Below, piece after piece: positions 18,797 to 29,290 of a stretch of 64,000 nt of DNA (its first letter is position 1; the number at the start of each line of letters is the position of its first letter). The notes beneath the pieces are model-generated. The model did not search any database, was not told where the DNA came from, and saw only the letters and a program-made list of their open reading frames with translations. Made by a program: the position numbers and the translations under genes. Source of the stretch: Mycobacterium sp. Z3061 (lineage in GTDB: Bacteria; Actinomycetota; Actinomycetes; Mycobacteriales; Mycobacteriaceae); contig NZ_CP134062.1 of assembly GCF_031583025.1 (NCBI RefSeq), positions 4,685,234 through 4,749,233 of the forward strand, in the 5' to 3' direction.

Positions 18797-18847
18797 GGAC
18801 GAGCTCGTACGGTCACTACGAGCACTTGGACGAGCTCGTACGGTCAC
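18797..18847. repeat. Tandem 20-bp direct repeat upstream of the RT gene
   Basis: GGACGAGCTCGTACGGTCAC occurs at 18797-18816 and again at 18828-18847, identical, separated by 11 bp (period 31 bp, about three helical turns). Each unit contains the 10-bp palindrome ACGAGCTCGT. The pair lies 48-98 bp upstream of the RT start. It could be two operator sites for a regulator on one DNA face, or part of a structured transcript. Confidence 0.8.
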
Positions 18848-18904
18848 CGTCCGGCGGGGGCTGGGTTCTCATCGAGGCTACGAATCATGGACTACGGCAG
18901 AACA

Positions 18905-18947
18905 CTGAGCCCGTGGTTGCGACTTTGATCCTGGGCTCAGGGCAACC
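18905..18947 (-). other. Two mutually exclusive hairpins upstream of the RT gene
   Basis: Stem 1: CTGAGCCC (18905-18912) pairs with GGGCTCAG (18933-18940), perfect 8 bp. Stem 2: GGTTGC (18915-18920) pairs with GCAACC (18942-18947). The two interleave, so only one can form fully (or they form a pseudoknot). Position: 49 bp after the end of the DUF4233 gene and about 155 bp before the RT start, all in the same direction. Either a terminator of the valS-folC-DUF4233 operon or part of an RT-linked non-coding RNA. Confidence 0.5.
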
Positions 18948-18995
18948 GCGCGTCCCTTGTCACCGCTCTGGCCGCAGCCTCAGCGAAACTCCGGT

Positions 18996-19373
18996 TCAGG
19001 ACGGCGGCGGCGTCCAGCGCTCCTGGCGCCGCCGGACCTCGGCCCGCAGATAGGCGATCAGCCCCCACACCGCGGTGAACAACACACCCATGGCACCGAC
19101 GGCCGGGTAGACCAGGAAGCCGGCGACCAGTATCAGCTGTGCGCCGAGGTTGGCCCAGATCGCCCACGACCGGCGCTGCAACCCGGTCAGCAGCACCAGC
19201 AGCACGGCGAACCCGATCAGATAGCCCAGCGATGCGCCGGTCAGGCCGCCTCCTACGACGCCCACCACGGGTATCGCCAGCAGCACCACGATCACCTCGA
19301 GGATCAGCGTCCCCGCCATCACCCCGGCGAAGCTCTTCCACGGATCGGGCGGTGGCGGCACCTCAGCGGTCAT
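18996..19373 (-). CDS. Small four-helix membrane protein, DUF4233 family
   Basis: 125 aa with a short Pro-rich N-terminus ([12 protein letters not shown]) and four hydrophobic segments covering about residues 15-105, ending in a basic-polar tail. Its ATG overlaps the folC stop by 4 bp (ATGA), and the same gene follows folC in M. tuberculosis (Rv2446c). Function unknown; presumably in the plasma membrane. Confidence 0.85.
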   Translation of the reverse strand: MTAEVPPPPDPWKSFAGVMAGTLILEVIVVLLAIPVVGVVGGGLTGASLGYLIGFAVLLVLLTGLQRRSWAIWANLGAQLILVAGFLVYPAVGAMGVLFTAVWGLIAYLRAEVRRRQERWTPPPS

Positions 19374-20803
19374 TGCGGATCACGACCGAACAGCGTCCGG
19401 GCGGCACCGGCGGTGACGACCGAGCCGGTGATGACAATGCCTGTGCCGGAGTACATCTCATCCTCCTGATCGGCCGCGTCGACCAGCGCGGTCGCGACGT
19501 CGATGGCGTCGCGCAGGTTGTCGGCGGGGATCACCCGGTCGGGCCCGAACCGTTGCTGCGCCGCCAAGGCTAGTGTCTCGACATCGAGTGCCCGGGGCGA
19601 CCCGTTGTGGGTGACGACGACGGAGTCGAACACCGGTTCCAGCGCGGCGAGAATGCCGTCGACATCCTTGTCGGCCAGCACCGCGACCACCCCCACCAGC
19701 GTGCGGAAGTCGAACTCGTCGGCCAGCGTCTGCGCGAGGGCGGCCGCGCCGGCGGGGTTGTGTGCGGCGTCGATGAACACCGTCGGGGCGCTCCGCATGC
19801 GCTCCAGCCGTCCGGGGCTGGTGACCGCGGCGAAACCGGCCCGGACCGCGTCCACATCCAGCTGACGCTGCGCACCGGCGCCGAAGAAAGCCTCCACCGC
19901 GGCCAGCGCCAGGGCCGCGTTGTGCGCTTGATGTTCCCCGTGCAGGGGCAGGTAGATGTCCGGGTAGACCCCGCCGAGTCCCTGCAACTGCAGCAGTTGC
20001 CCGCCGATGGCGACCTGCCGGCCCAGCACGGCGAATTCCGAGTCCTGCCGGGCGACCGCGGCGTCGGCGCGCACGGTCTGGGCGAGCAGCACGTCCATCA
20101 CCTCGGGAACCTGGCGTCCGATGACTGCGACGGTGTCCGGCGACCCCTCGGGCGCCCGGGCGATGATGCCCGCCTTCTCCTTGGCGATCCCGGCGATGTC
20201 CGCACCCAAATAGTCGACGTGGTCGACGCTGATCGGGGTGATGACGGCCACCGGCGCGTTCAGCACGTTGGTGGCGTCCCAACTGCCACCCATGCCGACC
20301 TCGACGACCGCGACGTCGACGGGCGCATCCGCGAACGCCGCGAACGCCATCGCGGTGAGCACCTCGAACTTGCTCATCGCCGGTCCCCCGTCAGCCTGGG
20401 ACTGCTGGTCGACCATGTGCACGAACGGCTCGATCTCCCGGTAGACGTCCACGTACTGCGCCGGCGTGATCGGCTCGCCGTCTATCGAGATGCGTTCGAC
20501 GGCCGACTGCAGGTGTGGGCTGGTGGTGCGGCCGGTGCGTTGCTGCAGCGCGGTGATCAGCGCGTCGATCATCCGCGCCACCGACGTCTTGCCGTTGGTG
20601 CCGGCGATGTGGATCGACGGGTAGCTCAACTGCGGCGATCCGAGCAGGTCCATCAGCGCGCTGATCCGGGTCAGGCTCGGCTCGATGCGGGTCTCGGGCC
20701 AGCGCTGGTCGAGCAGATGTTCGACCTGCAGCAGGGCCGCGATCTCGTCCGGGGTGGGAGCCAGGCGGGTGCTCGACTCCCAGTCCTGGGAATCCGAAGT
20801 CAT
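19370..20803 (-). CDS. folC: Folylpolyglutamate synthase / dihydrofolate synthase
   Basis: 477 aa. The Mur-ligase-like P-loop is [29 protein letters not shown] and the HNPAG motif ([10 protein letters not shown]) are typical. It adds glutamate to dihydropteroate and folates. The start overlaps the valS stop by 4 bp, so valS-folC-DUF4233 are translationally coupled. Confidence 0.96.
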   Translation of the reverse strand: MTSDSQDWESSTRLAPTPDEIAALLQVEHLLDQRWPETRIEPSLTRISALMDLLGSPQLSYPSIHIAGTNGKTSVARMIDALITALQQRTGRTTSPHLQSAVERISIDGEPITPAQYVDVYREIEPFVHMVDQQSQADGGPAMSKFEVLTAMAFAAFADAPVDVAVVEVGMGGSWDATNVLNAPVAVITPISVDHVDYLGADIAGIAKEKAGIIARAPEGSPDTVAVIGRQVPEVMDVLLAQTVRADAAVARQDSEFAVLGRQVAIGGQLLQLQGLGGVYPDIYLPLHGEHQAHNAALALAAVEAFFGAGAQRQLDVDAVRAGFAAVTSPGRLERMRSAPTVFIDAAHNPAGAAALAQTLADEFDFRTLVGVVAVLADKDVDGILAALEPVFDSVVVTHNGSPRALDVETLALAAQQRFGPDRVIPADNLRDAIDVATALVDAADQEDEMYSGTGIVITGSVVTAGAARTLFGRDPQ

Positions 20804-23445
20804 TGGAGCGCCGCCAGTTTGGCGGTGATCCGGTCGGTCTCCTCTTGCGCCACCTGCTGCCGGGCGCGGATCTTGTCGACGACGGCTTCGGGCGCCTTGG
20901 CCAGGAAGTCGGCGTTGCCGAGTTTGGCCGCGGTGGACGCCAGTTCCTTCTGCGCCGCGGCCAGATCCTTTTCCAGACGCCGGCGTTCAGCGGCCACGTC
21001 GATGGTGCCGGAGGTGTCGAGCTCGACGACGACCGTCGCGGTGCTCAGCCGGACTTCGAGTGATGCCGACGCGCGGAAATCGTCGCCCGGCGCGGTCAGC
21101 CACGCCAGTGACGTCACGGCCGGAACCTGGTTGGCCAGATCGGCCTCATCGATACCGGCCAACCGGGCCGGCACCTTCTGCCGGTCGGCCAGGCCCTGAT
21201 CGCTGCGGAACCTGCGCACCTCGGTCACCAGCTTCTGCATGTCGTTGATCCGTTGTGCGGCAACCGGATCCAGGGTGGTGCCGGACGGTTCGGGCCACTC
21301 GGCGATCACCAGCGACTCCTGGCCGGTCAGGGCCTGCCAGAGCGCTTCGCTGATGAACGGGATCACCGGATGCAGCAGGCGCAGCAGCGTGTCCAGGCCG
21401 GCGGCCAGCACCGCGGTGGTGCCCGAAAGGCCTTGCGCCAGCTGCGTCTTGGCCAATTCCAGATACCAGTCGCAGAATTCGTCCCAGGCGAAGTGGTAGA
21501 GCGCCTCGCAGGCCCGGCTGAACTCGTAGCTGTCGAAGGCCGCATCGACTTCCGCGCGAACCTCTTCCAGCCGGCCCAGCACCCAGCGGTCGGCGTCGGT
21601 CAGTTCGTCGGGCAGCGGCGCCAGGGCGGCACCGTTCATCAGCGCATACCTGGTGGCGTTGAACAGCTTGGTGCCGAAGTTGCGCGACGCCCGCACCGCG
21701 TCCTCGCCGATGGCCAGGTCGCCGCCCGGGCTGGCGCCCCGGGCCAGGGTGAACCGCAGCGCGTCGGCTCCGTACTTGTCCATCCACTCCAGCGGGTCGA
21801 TGACATTGCCCTTGGACTTGCTCATCTTGCGGCCGAACTCGTCGCGGATCAGCCCGTGCAGGAACACGTCGGTGAACGGCACCTGCGGGCCGCGGCGACC
21901 GTCGAGGGTGATGGCGTCGTCGCCGCCGACGTAGGTGCCGAACATCATCATGCGGGCCACCCAGAAGAACAGGATGTCGTAGCCGGTGACCAGAACGCTT
22001 GTCGGATAGAACTTTTCCAGGGCCGCGGTCTTCGAAGGCCAGCCCAGGGTGGAGAACGGCCACAACGCCGAGGAGAACCAGGTGTCCAGCACGTCGCCGT
22101 CCTGCTCCCAACCCTCCGGCGGGGTGTCATCGGGACCGACGCACACCATTTCGCCGTTGGGCCCGTACCAGATCGGGATGCGGTGGCCCCACCACAGCTG
22201 CCGCGAAATGCACCAGTCGTGCATGTCGTCCACCCACGCGAACCACCGCGGCTCCAGGCTGGCGGGGTGAATCACGGTGTCGCCGTTGCGAACCGCATCA
22301 CCGGCGGCCTTGGCCATCGACTCCACCCGGACCCACCACTGCAGCGACAGCCGGGGTTCGATCGGCTCACCACTACGCTCGGAGTGCCCGACGCTGTGCA
22401 GGTACGGTCGCTTCTCCTCGACCACGCGGCCCTGGGCGGCAAGCGCTTCGCGGACCTTGACGCGGGCCTCGAACCGGTCCATGCCGTCGAATTGCGTTCC
22501 GGTGCCCGCGATCCGGCCCTTGGTGTCCATGATCGAGGGCATCGGCAGCTGGTGGCGCATCCCGATCTCGAAGTCATTGGGATCGTGCGCGGGTGTGACT
22601 TTCACTGCGCCGGTACCGAACTCGGGATCGACGTGCTCGTCTGCGACGACGATCATCTCGCGCTCGACGAACGGGTGCGGCAGGCTGGTCCCGACCAGGT
22701 GGCGGTAGCGCTCGTCGTCGGGGTGCACCGCGATGGCGGTGTCGCCGAGCATGGTCTCCACCCGGGTGGTCGCGACCACGATGTGGGGTTGCGAGTCGTC
22801 GAGCGAGCCGTACCGGAACGACACCAGCTCGCCTTCGACATCCTGGTAGTTGACCTCGAGGTCGGAGATCGCCGTCTCCAGCACCGGCGACCAGTTGACC
22901 AGTCGTTCGGCCTGATAGATCAGGCCTTCGTCGTAGAGGCGCTTGAAGATCGTCCGGACGGCACGCGACAGGCCCTCGTCCATGGTGAATCGGTCACGGC
23001 TCCAGTCCACGCCGTCCCCGAGCCGGCGCATCTGGCCGCCGATCGCGCCGCCGGATTCCCGCTTCCAGTCCCAGACCTTCTCGACGAACAGCTCCCGGCC
23101 GAAGTCCTCCTTGGTCTTGCCGTCGACCGCCAGCTGCTTTTCCACCACGCTCTGGGTGGCGATGCCGGCGTGGTCCATGCCCGGCTGCCACAGCACCTCG
23201 TAGCCCTGCATGCGCTTGCGCCGGGTCAGCGCATCCATCATGGTGTGCTCGAGCGCGTGGCCCATGTGCAGGCTGCCGGTGACATTCGGCGGCGGCAGCA
23301 CGATGGAATACGCGGGCTTGGTGCTCTCGGGGTCCGCGGTGAAGTAGCCGGCATCTACCCACTTCTGGTAGATCGCGCCCTCCATCGCGGCCGGATCCCA
23401 GGACTTGGGCAGCTGGTCATCGACAGGGCGGGGGCTGGCGGTCAC
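20800..23445 (-). CDS. valS: Valyl-tRNA synthetase
   Basis: 881 aa class I synthetase. The HIGH motif is [19 protein letters not shown] is [11 protein letters not shown], and the editing domain lies between. The C-terminal coiled coil typical of ValRS is present ([17 protein letters not shown]). It starts GTG, with TAGAAT (23457-23452) 6 nt upstream, so the operon is probably read from a leaderless mRNA. Confidence 0.97.
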   Translation of the reverse strand: MTASPRPVDDQLPKSWDPAAMEGAIYQKWVDAGYFTADPESTKPAYSIVLPPPNVTGSLHMGHALEHTMMDALTRRKRMQGYEVLWQPGMDHAGIATQSVVEKQLAVDGKTKEDFGRELFVEKVWDWKRESGGAIGGQMRRLGDGVDWSRDRFTMDEGLSRAVRTIFKRLYDEGLIYQAERLVNWSPVLETAISDLEVNYQDVEGELVSFRYGSLDDSQPHIVVATTRVETMLGDTAIAVHPDDERYRHLVGTSLPHPFVEREMIVVADEHVDPEFGTGAVKVTPAHDPNDFEIGMRHQLPMPSIMDTKGRIAGTGTQFDGMDRFEARVKVREALAAQGRVVEEKRPYLHSVGHSERSGEPIEPRLSLQWWVRVESMAKAAGDAVRNGDTVIHPASLEPRWFAWVDDMHDWCISRQLWWGHRIPIWYGPNGEMVCVGPDDTPPEGWEQDGDVLDTWFSSALWPFSTLGWPSKTAALEKFYPTSVLVTGYDILFFWVARMMMFGTYVGGDDAITLDGRRGPQVPFTDVFLHGLIRDEFGRKMSKSKGNVIDPLEWMDKYGADALRFTLARGASPGGDLAIGEDAVRASRNFGTKLFNATRYALMNGAALAPLPDELTDADRWVLGRLEEVRAEVDAAFDSYEFSRACEALYHFAWDEFCDWYLELAKTQLAQGLSGTTAVLAAGLDTLLRLLHPVIPFISEALWQALTGQESLVIAEWPEPSGTTLDPVAAQRINDMQKLVTEVRRFRSDQGLADRQKVPARLAGIDEADLANQVPAVTSLAWLTAPGDDFRASASLEVRLSTATVVVELDTSGTIDVAAERRRLEKDLAAAQKELASTAAKLGNADFLAKAPEAVVDKIRARQQVAQEETDRITAKLAALQ

Positions 23446-23515
23446 CGGTCAATTCTAGGAACCGCCGGCCGCGCCCGTTAAAGGGCCTGAACCCGCAGGT
23501 GAACGCGGTGGGCGA

Positions 23516-24169
23516 CTACGGGATGGTCAGAACCTGCCCAGGGTGGATCAGGTCGGGGTTGGGAATCCCGCTGGCGTCGGCGATGACCTGGTACTTACTG
23601 CCGTCACCGTAGAAGCGCTCCGCGATCGCCCACAGGGTGTCGCCGGACTCGACGGTGTAGGTGCGGGCGGCGGGTTCGGGTTCGGGTTCGGCCGGCGCGG
23701 CCTCGGCGACCGCCTCCTCGGCCGGCTCAGCAGCCGCGGCTTGCTCGGACGGCTCATCGGATCCCCACCAGCCGGATTGGCCCGAACCCGAGCCGGACTT
23801 CTGCGCCTCGGCCACCGGCTCGGGCGGCGGCGGCGCGTCGGTCTCGGTCTTGGTGGACCAGGCCGGGCCGTCAGCCGCGTACAGCACCAGGTTCCGGTCG
23901 TCCTGCAGGACCAGCTGCACCTGCTTCTTGCCCTTGGTGTCGCTGTGCCACACCGGCTTGTCGGCGGTGTAGAGCACGAAGTTGCCGTCGGTCTGCACCT
24001 CGGCGCGCACCACGTCCTGGCCGTTGGTCGAGGTGGACCAGATCGGGTTGCCCCAGACGGCCAGCACCAGGTTGCCGTCGTCCTGCAGGGTCAGGGTGTA
24101 GGCGCCGTTGCTGGACGTCAGCGACTCTCCCTTAACCAGCTTCTGACCTTCGGTGAGCCTGTCTGCCAT
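23516..24169 (-). CDS. Mannose-binding (B-type) lectin with LysM domain
   Basis: 217 aa. Residues 1-110 carry three bulb-lectin repeats with the QxDxNxVxY-type mannose sites (LQDDGNLVLAV, VQTDGNFVLYT, LQDDRNLVLYA). A Pro/Ala/Glu-rich linker follows (about 112-165). Residues 168-217 are one LysM (YTVESGDTLWAIAERFYG ... HPGQVLTIP). No signal peptide is visible. The combination suggests a protein bridging mannosylated glycans and peptidoglycan; a similar lectin is known in M. smegmatis. RBS GAGAGGA precedes the ATG. Confidence 0.85.
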   Translation of the reverse strand: MADRLTEGQKLVKGESLTSSNGAYTLTLQDDGNLVLAVWGNPIWSTSTNGQDVVRAEVQTDGNFVLYTADKPVWHSDTKGKKQVQLVLQDDRNLVLYAADGPAWSTKTETDAPPPPEPVAEAQKSGSGSGQSGWWGSDEPSEQAAAAEPAEEAVAEAAPAEPEPEPAARTYTVESGDTLWAIAERFYGDGSKYQVIADASGIPNPDLIHPGQVLTIP

Positions 24170-24266
24170 GATTTTTCCTCTCCATACCTATGCGTTTACG
24201 GGACCTGAAAACATCGCGACGCGACCGCGCCGGACGCGCCTGAGCGCAATCCTGTTGTGGCGCAGC

Positions 24267-24854
24267 CTATTTCTTACCGCCGAGCAGGCCCCCGAGGATA
24301 TCGCCCAGCCCACCGCCCTTGTTGCCCAGCACACTGCCGAGAATCCCTCCCAGGGACTTGTCGTTGCCACCGCCCAGGATGCTGCCCAGGATGTCGCCCA
24401 GCCCGCCGCCGGAGCTGCGTTGCTGCGAGGCGGGCGCCTCGGCCGGGGCACCGGAGTTGAGTTGTTTTCCGATGTACGCCAACACAATCGGCAGGATGAC
24501 GGGCAGCAGTTGCTTGAGCAGGTCGCTGTTGCCGGCGCCACCGCCGGCCAGTGCGGCAGCGACTTCGTTGGTGTCCTTGCCGCCGAAGAGCGTCGCGACC
24601 GCCTGGTGCCCGTCCTGTTCGTCGACCTGGTCGACGCCGCCGCCGGCGTCGAGCAACCCGCGCGCCGCGTGGCCACTGGCGGCATCCTCGATCCTGCTGG
24701 CGTGCTCGGGGTCCTGCGAAGTGTGCTGCAGACCGCTCAGCAGCACCGGCACCAGGGTGTGCACCGCCTTGTCCACTTCACCCTGGTCCGCCCCCAGCTT
24801 CGACGCGATGTCCGAGGTGGGAATCTGCGCGTAGAGATCGTCGAGACCGGCCAT
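24267..24854 (-). CDS. DUF937-family protein
   Basis: 195 aa. The helical first two thirds (MAGLDDLYAQIPTSDIASKLGAD...) include a hydrophobic segment LLKQLLPVILPIVLAYIGKQL. The C-terminus is made of GLGDILGSILGG-type glycine-leucine repeats. It matches the DUF937 (YidB-like) pattern. Function unknown. RBS AAGGTGG precedes the ATG. It shares direction with the lectin gene 97 bp downstream. Confidence 0.75.
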   Translation of the reverse strand: MAGLDDLYAQIPTSDIASKLGADQGEVDKAVHTLVPVLLSGLQHTSQDPEHASRIEDAASGHAARGLLDAGGGVDQVDEQDGHQAVATLFGGKDTNEVAAALAGGGAGNSDLLKQLLPVILPIVLAYIGKQLNSGAPAEAPASQQRSSGGGLGDILGSILGGGNDKSLGGILGSVLGNKGGGLGDILGGLLGGKK

Positions 24855-24957
24855 CGTGATCCACCTTCGTCGCTGGGATGGGGGGTGAGCAGCTACGAGA
24901 CTAGACCCACCGGATCCTAATCAACACCCTTTGATCAGGCGGATTTCAACTAGTCCG

Positions 24958-26214
24958 TCAATTTAACCGCTCGGTCCGCAGCTCGATACCTGCGTGTGGG
25001 AACCGGGCCAACAACGCGTCGCCCATGGCTGCCGCCGGGGTCAACACGCCATGCAGGTCGGAGAGCTTGTCGCGGTCTTTTGCCAGGGCCAGGCCGCACT
25101 CCCCCAGTATCACCGAGGTGGCCTTGTAACCGGGGTCACCGCGCTGTTCCATGCGCGCCACGTAACGGGCACCGGACGTCGTGGTGGTGTACGTCTCGAG
25201 CTTGTAGTAGCCGCGCTCGCGGGTCTTGGCGCTCGGGCCGCTGCCCGATTTTGGCAGCACCCTTTCCAGCCACCCGCTCGGCACCCGATTGAGGAAACGA
25301 CTGCCCGCAGCGAAGAACGCACTGGAGAACCCGGTCATCACGGCGGACGCGACAGGCGCCAACGGCGACGACCCCACACTCATGGTTTCGGTGTAGCGGA
25401 ACGTACGCCCGTAGGCCCAATTCAGCAGCGAATTGCTGCGTCGAACGATTCGGGTGTTGGAGGGTGCCATCGGAAATGCGGCCGTCCACAACCCGGCCAG
25501 TTCCGGCGCGATCCGGCTACCCCGAAGCAGGGTGAGATCGGGTTGTGCCCCCAAGTCGGGCTCCGCGGCACGGTCGGTGCTCAAGGTGTACGGATCTTCG
25601 AGCTGGCGGCGGATCTCGGGGTCATCCGAGGCGGTACGCATGATTTCCACGCCCGAGGCGATGGTCCCGCCGGATGCGCCACCGCGCATGGACCGCAGTA
25701 CATAGTTCGTCTCGCCCAGCTCACCGGTGCCGTCGTGCTGCGCTGCGCGGTACAGCGCGTAGACGGTCAGGTCCGACGGGACGGAGTCGAAACCGCAGGC
25801 GTGCACGATGCGCGCGCCGGTGTCCGCGGCCTGCTTGTGGTAGAGGTCGATGCTCTCGCGCACGAAGTTCGCCTCGCCGGTCAGGTCGGCGTAGTCGGTG
25901 CCGGCCGCGGCGCACGCCGCCACCAGGGGCAGCCCGTAGCGGGTGTAGGGGCCCACCGTAGTGATGACGACCCGGGTGCGGGCGGCCATCTCCTTGAGCG
26001 ACGACTCGGAGGTGGCGTCGGCGGCGACCAGCGCCCAGTCCTGCGCGCCGGGGCCCAGCGTCTTGCGGACGGCCTCCAGTCGTTCTTTGGACCTGCCGGC
26101 CAGCGCTATTCGCGCGTCTCCCCCCGCCCTGGCCAGGTATTCGGCGGTCAGCTTCCCGACGAAGCCCGTTGCCCCATAGACGATGATGTCGAATTCGCGT
26201 GGCGTCTCGGTCAC
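24958..26214 (-). CDS. Saccharopine dehydrogenase-like oxidoreductase (trans-acting enoyl reductase type)
   Basis: 418 aa. The N-terminal Rossmann fold is IIVYGATGFVGKLTAEYLA. The sequence corresponds to Rv2449c, related to the trans-acting enoyl reductases that assist lipid polyketide synthases, although no pks gene is near. The GTG at 26214 is supported by TAGCGT (26227-26222) 7 nt upstream and by the 419-aa length I recall for the orthologue. The longer frame to 26265 is not used. Confidence 0.85.
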   Translation of the reverse strand: MTETPREFDIIVYGATGFVGKLTAEYLARAGGDARIALAGRSKERLEAVRKTLGPGAQDWALVAADATSESSLKEMAARTRVVITTVGPYTRYGLPLVAACAAAGTDYADLTGEANFVRESIDLYHKQAADTGARIVHACGFDSVPSDLTVYALYRAAQHDGTGELGETNYVLRSMRGGASGGTIASGVEIMRTASDDPEIRRQLEDPYTLSTDRAAEPDLGAQPDLTLLRGSRIAPELAGLWTAAFPMAPSNTRIVRRSNSLLNWAYGRTFRYTETMSVGSSPLAPVASAVMTGFSSAFFAAGSRFLNRVPSGWLERVLPKSGSGPSAKTRERGYYKLETYTTTTSGARYVARMEQRGDPGYKATSVILGECGLALAKDRDKLSDLHGVLTPAAAMGDALLARFPHAGIELRTERLN

Positions 26215-26280
26215 CCGCTTGACGCTACCCGGGGCCACAATCCGGTACGCCCCGGCCCGGCCCACCCCGCAGACGCCGAA

Positions 26281-26302
26281 TGCCGGGCCCGAAGGCCCGG
26301 CA
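26281..26302 (-). terminator. Hairpin terminator after rpfE
   Basis: TGCCGGGCC (26281-26289), CGAA loop, GGCCCGGCA (26294-26302): a perfect 9-bp GC stem with tetraloop, 33 bp past the rpfE stop and ahead of the next gene's promoter. It lacks a T-run, as is usual in actinobacteria. Confidence 0.7.
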
Positions 26303-26334
26303 CTCGGATCGCGCTCAGTTCAATTTCGGCTTGG

Positions 26335-27562
<1,228 letters not shown>

Positions 27563-28156
27563 TCAGCGGCCCGGGCGGACCGGGGTGCGCAAGTCGTCCA
27601 CCGTGTTCACGTTGGTCAGCGCCTCGGAGTCCGTCAGCACGATCTGCTGAGCGTCCGACGCGTCGATCAAATCGCTCATCTTGCGCGCGCCGGCGGCCAC
27701 CAGTGCGTCGATGCGGTCGGCAAGGTCCGTGCGGTAGACCGCGGCCAGGTAGTGACTGCGACCATCCCACGGCATCACCACCTCGGCGTTGGTCTCCACG
27801 GCGAGGCGGAACAACTCTTCGATCAAATCGACTGTCAGAGAGGGCATGTCGACCGCAGCGACAAATGCGTAACGCGCCCCGGCCGCCGCGGCGGCCCGCA
27901 GTCCGCGTCCGGTCGCGGGCAGCGGACCCAGCCCGCGCACCTCGTCGCGCAGGATGGGCACCGACAGCGCGGGCAGCGGTTGGCCCGGCGCAGCCATCAC
28001 GTATACCGGCGAACAACGTTGCGACACAACGTCAACCACGCGCTCCACCATCGTGCCCGTCCCGCCGGGGAGCGGCAGGGTGGCCTTGTCACGGCCCATC
28101 CGGCGGGATTCGCCGCCGGCGACGACGACGCCGGCCAGTGAAACGTCTTCAGGCAC
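27563..28156 (-). CDS. mobA: Molybdenum cofactor guanylyltransferase
   Basis: 197 aa. The nucleotide-binding signature is [30 protein letters not shown] and the DMPSL metal site follow. It attaches GMP to molybdopterin. It starts GTG with GAGGTGG upstream, 8 bp after korB, so it is probably in the korA-korB-mobA transcription unit. Confidence 0.93.
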   Translation of the reverse strand: MPEDVSLAGVVVAGGESRRMGRDKATLPLPGGTGTMVERVVDVVSQRCSPVYVMAAPGQPLPALSVPILRDEVRGLGPLPATGRGLRAAAAAGARYAFVAAVDMPSLTVDLIEELFRLAVETNAEVVMPWDGRSHYLAAVYRTDLADRIDALVAAGARKMSDLIDASDAQQIVLTDSEALTNVNTVDDLRTPVRPGR

Positions 28157-28164
28157 TCGCCACC

Positions 28165-29283
28165 TCAGTCCACGGTCCAGGTATCACGTCCGCGCAGCAG
28201 CGACTGCAGCGCGGCTTCGTCCGATGGGATCGAATTCTGGGCGGACTCTACCTGCGAGCGGGCAGCGTCGTCATAGGTGGGTCGGCTGATGTCGCGGAAG
28301 ATACCCATCACCATGTGGTCGAGGTTCTGATCCGACAGGCGCGACAAGGCGAACGCGTACGCGGAATCGTCAGCGTGGGCGTCGTGTACGACGATTTCGC
28401 CTTCGGCCACGTCGGCGGTCTTGGCAACGTCCAGACCGAAGCCCGATTTCACGACGCAGTATTCGCCGTTGGCGCCGAACACGATCGGCTCGCCATGGCG
28501 GACCTTGATCACCCGCTCCTCGGAGCCTTCCTTGCGCAGCGCGTCGAACGAGCCGTCGTTGAAGATCGGGCAGTCCTGCATGATCTCGACCAGCGCGGCA
28601 CCGCGATGCTGGGCCGCGGCCCGCAGCACGTCGGTCAGCCCGGCACGATCCGAATCCAGTGCGCGGCCAACGAATGTCGCCTCGGCGCCCAGCGCCAGCG
28701 ACACCGGGTTGAACGGGTGGTCGAGCGAGCCCATCGGCGTCGACTTGGTGATCTTGCCGACCTCTGACGTCGGTGAGTACTGGCCCTTGGTCAGCCCGTA
28801 GATGCGGTTGTTGAACAACAGGATGGTGATGTTGACGTTGCGGCGCAGGGCGTGGATGAGGTGGTTGCCGCCGATCGACAACGCGTCGCCGTCGCCGGTG
28901 ACCACCCAGACCGACAGGTCCTCGCGCGCGAGCGCCAGGCCGGTGGCAATGGCCGGCGCGCGGCCGTGGATCGAGTGGAACCCGTAGGTCTCCAGGTAGT
29001 AGGGGAACCGGCTCGAGCAGCCGATGCCGCTGATGAACACGATGTTCTCGCGGCGCAGCCCGAGTTCGGGCAGGAAGTTGCGGATGGTGTTGAGGATGAC
29101 GTAGTCACCGCAACCCGGGCACCAGCGCACTTCCTGCTCGCTGGTGAAGTCTTTGCCCTTCTGCGGCGGCTCTTCAGCAGACCGGGTAGGCACCCCGTCG
29201 TTCTTGTGCACCTTCGGGGTTACCCCCAGGTCGGTGCCGATCAGGCTGGTCATGAGCGCCGCGTCCTCCTCGTCGCTTCGCAT
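28165..29283 (-). CDS. korB: 2-oxoglutarate:ferredoxin oxidoreductase, beta subunit
   Basis: 372 aa. The TPP- and cluster-binding N-terminus is [13 protein letters not shown] and [11 protein letters not shown], and TPP-domain [12 protein letters not shown] follows. With KorA it decarboxylates 2-oxoglutarate to succinyl-CoA, reducing ferredoxin, an alternative to the dehydrogenase complex. It starts 7 bp after korA. A second possible start is ATG at 29253, with AGGAGG 11 nt upstream. Confidence 0.96.
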   Translation of the reverse strand: MRSDEEDAALMTSLIGTDLGVTPKVHKNDGVPTRSAEEPPQKGKDFTSEQEVRWCPGCGDYVILNTIRNFLPELGLRRENIVFISGIGCSSRFPYYLETYGFHSIHGRAPAIATGLALAREDLSVWVVTGDGDALSIGGNHLIHALRRNVNITILLFNNRIYGLTKGQYSPTSEVGKITKSTPMGSLDHPFNPVSLALGAEATFVGRALDSDRAGLTDVLRAAAQHRGAALVEIMQDCPIFNDGSFDALRKEGSEERVIKVRHGEPIVFGANGEYCVVKSGFGLDVAKTADVAEGEIVVHDAHADDSAYAFALSRLSDQNLDHMVMGIFRDISRPTYDDAARSQVESAQNSIPSDEAALQSLLRGRDTWTVD

Positions 29284-29290
29284 CGATCCG

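Noticed and set aside
18797..18847. CRISPR array
   Set aside because: Only two repeat copies with an 11-bp spacer and no cas genes.
21253..23481. 742-aa open frame on the + strand
   Set aside because: Antisense shadow of valS; composition is not protein-like and the reverse strand has all ValRS motifs.
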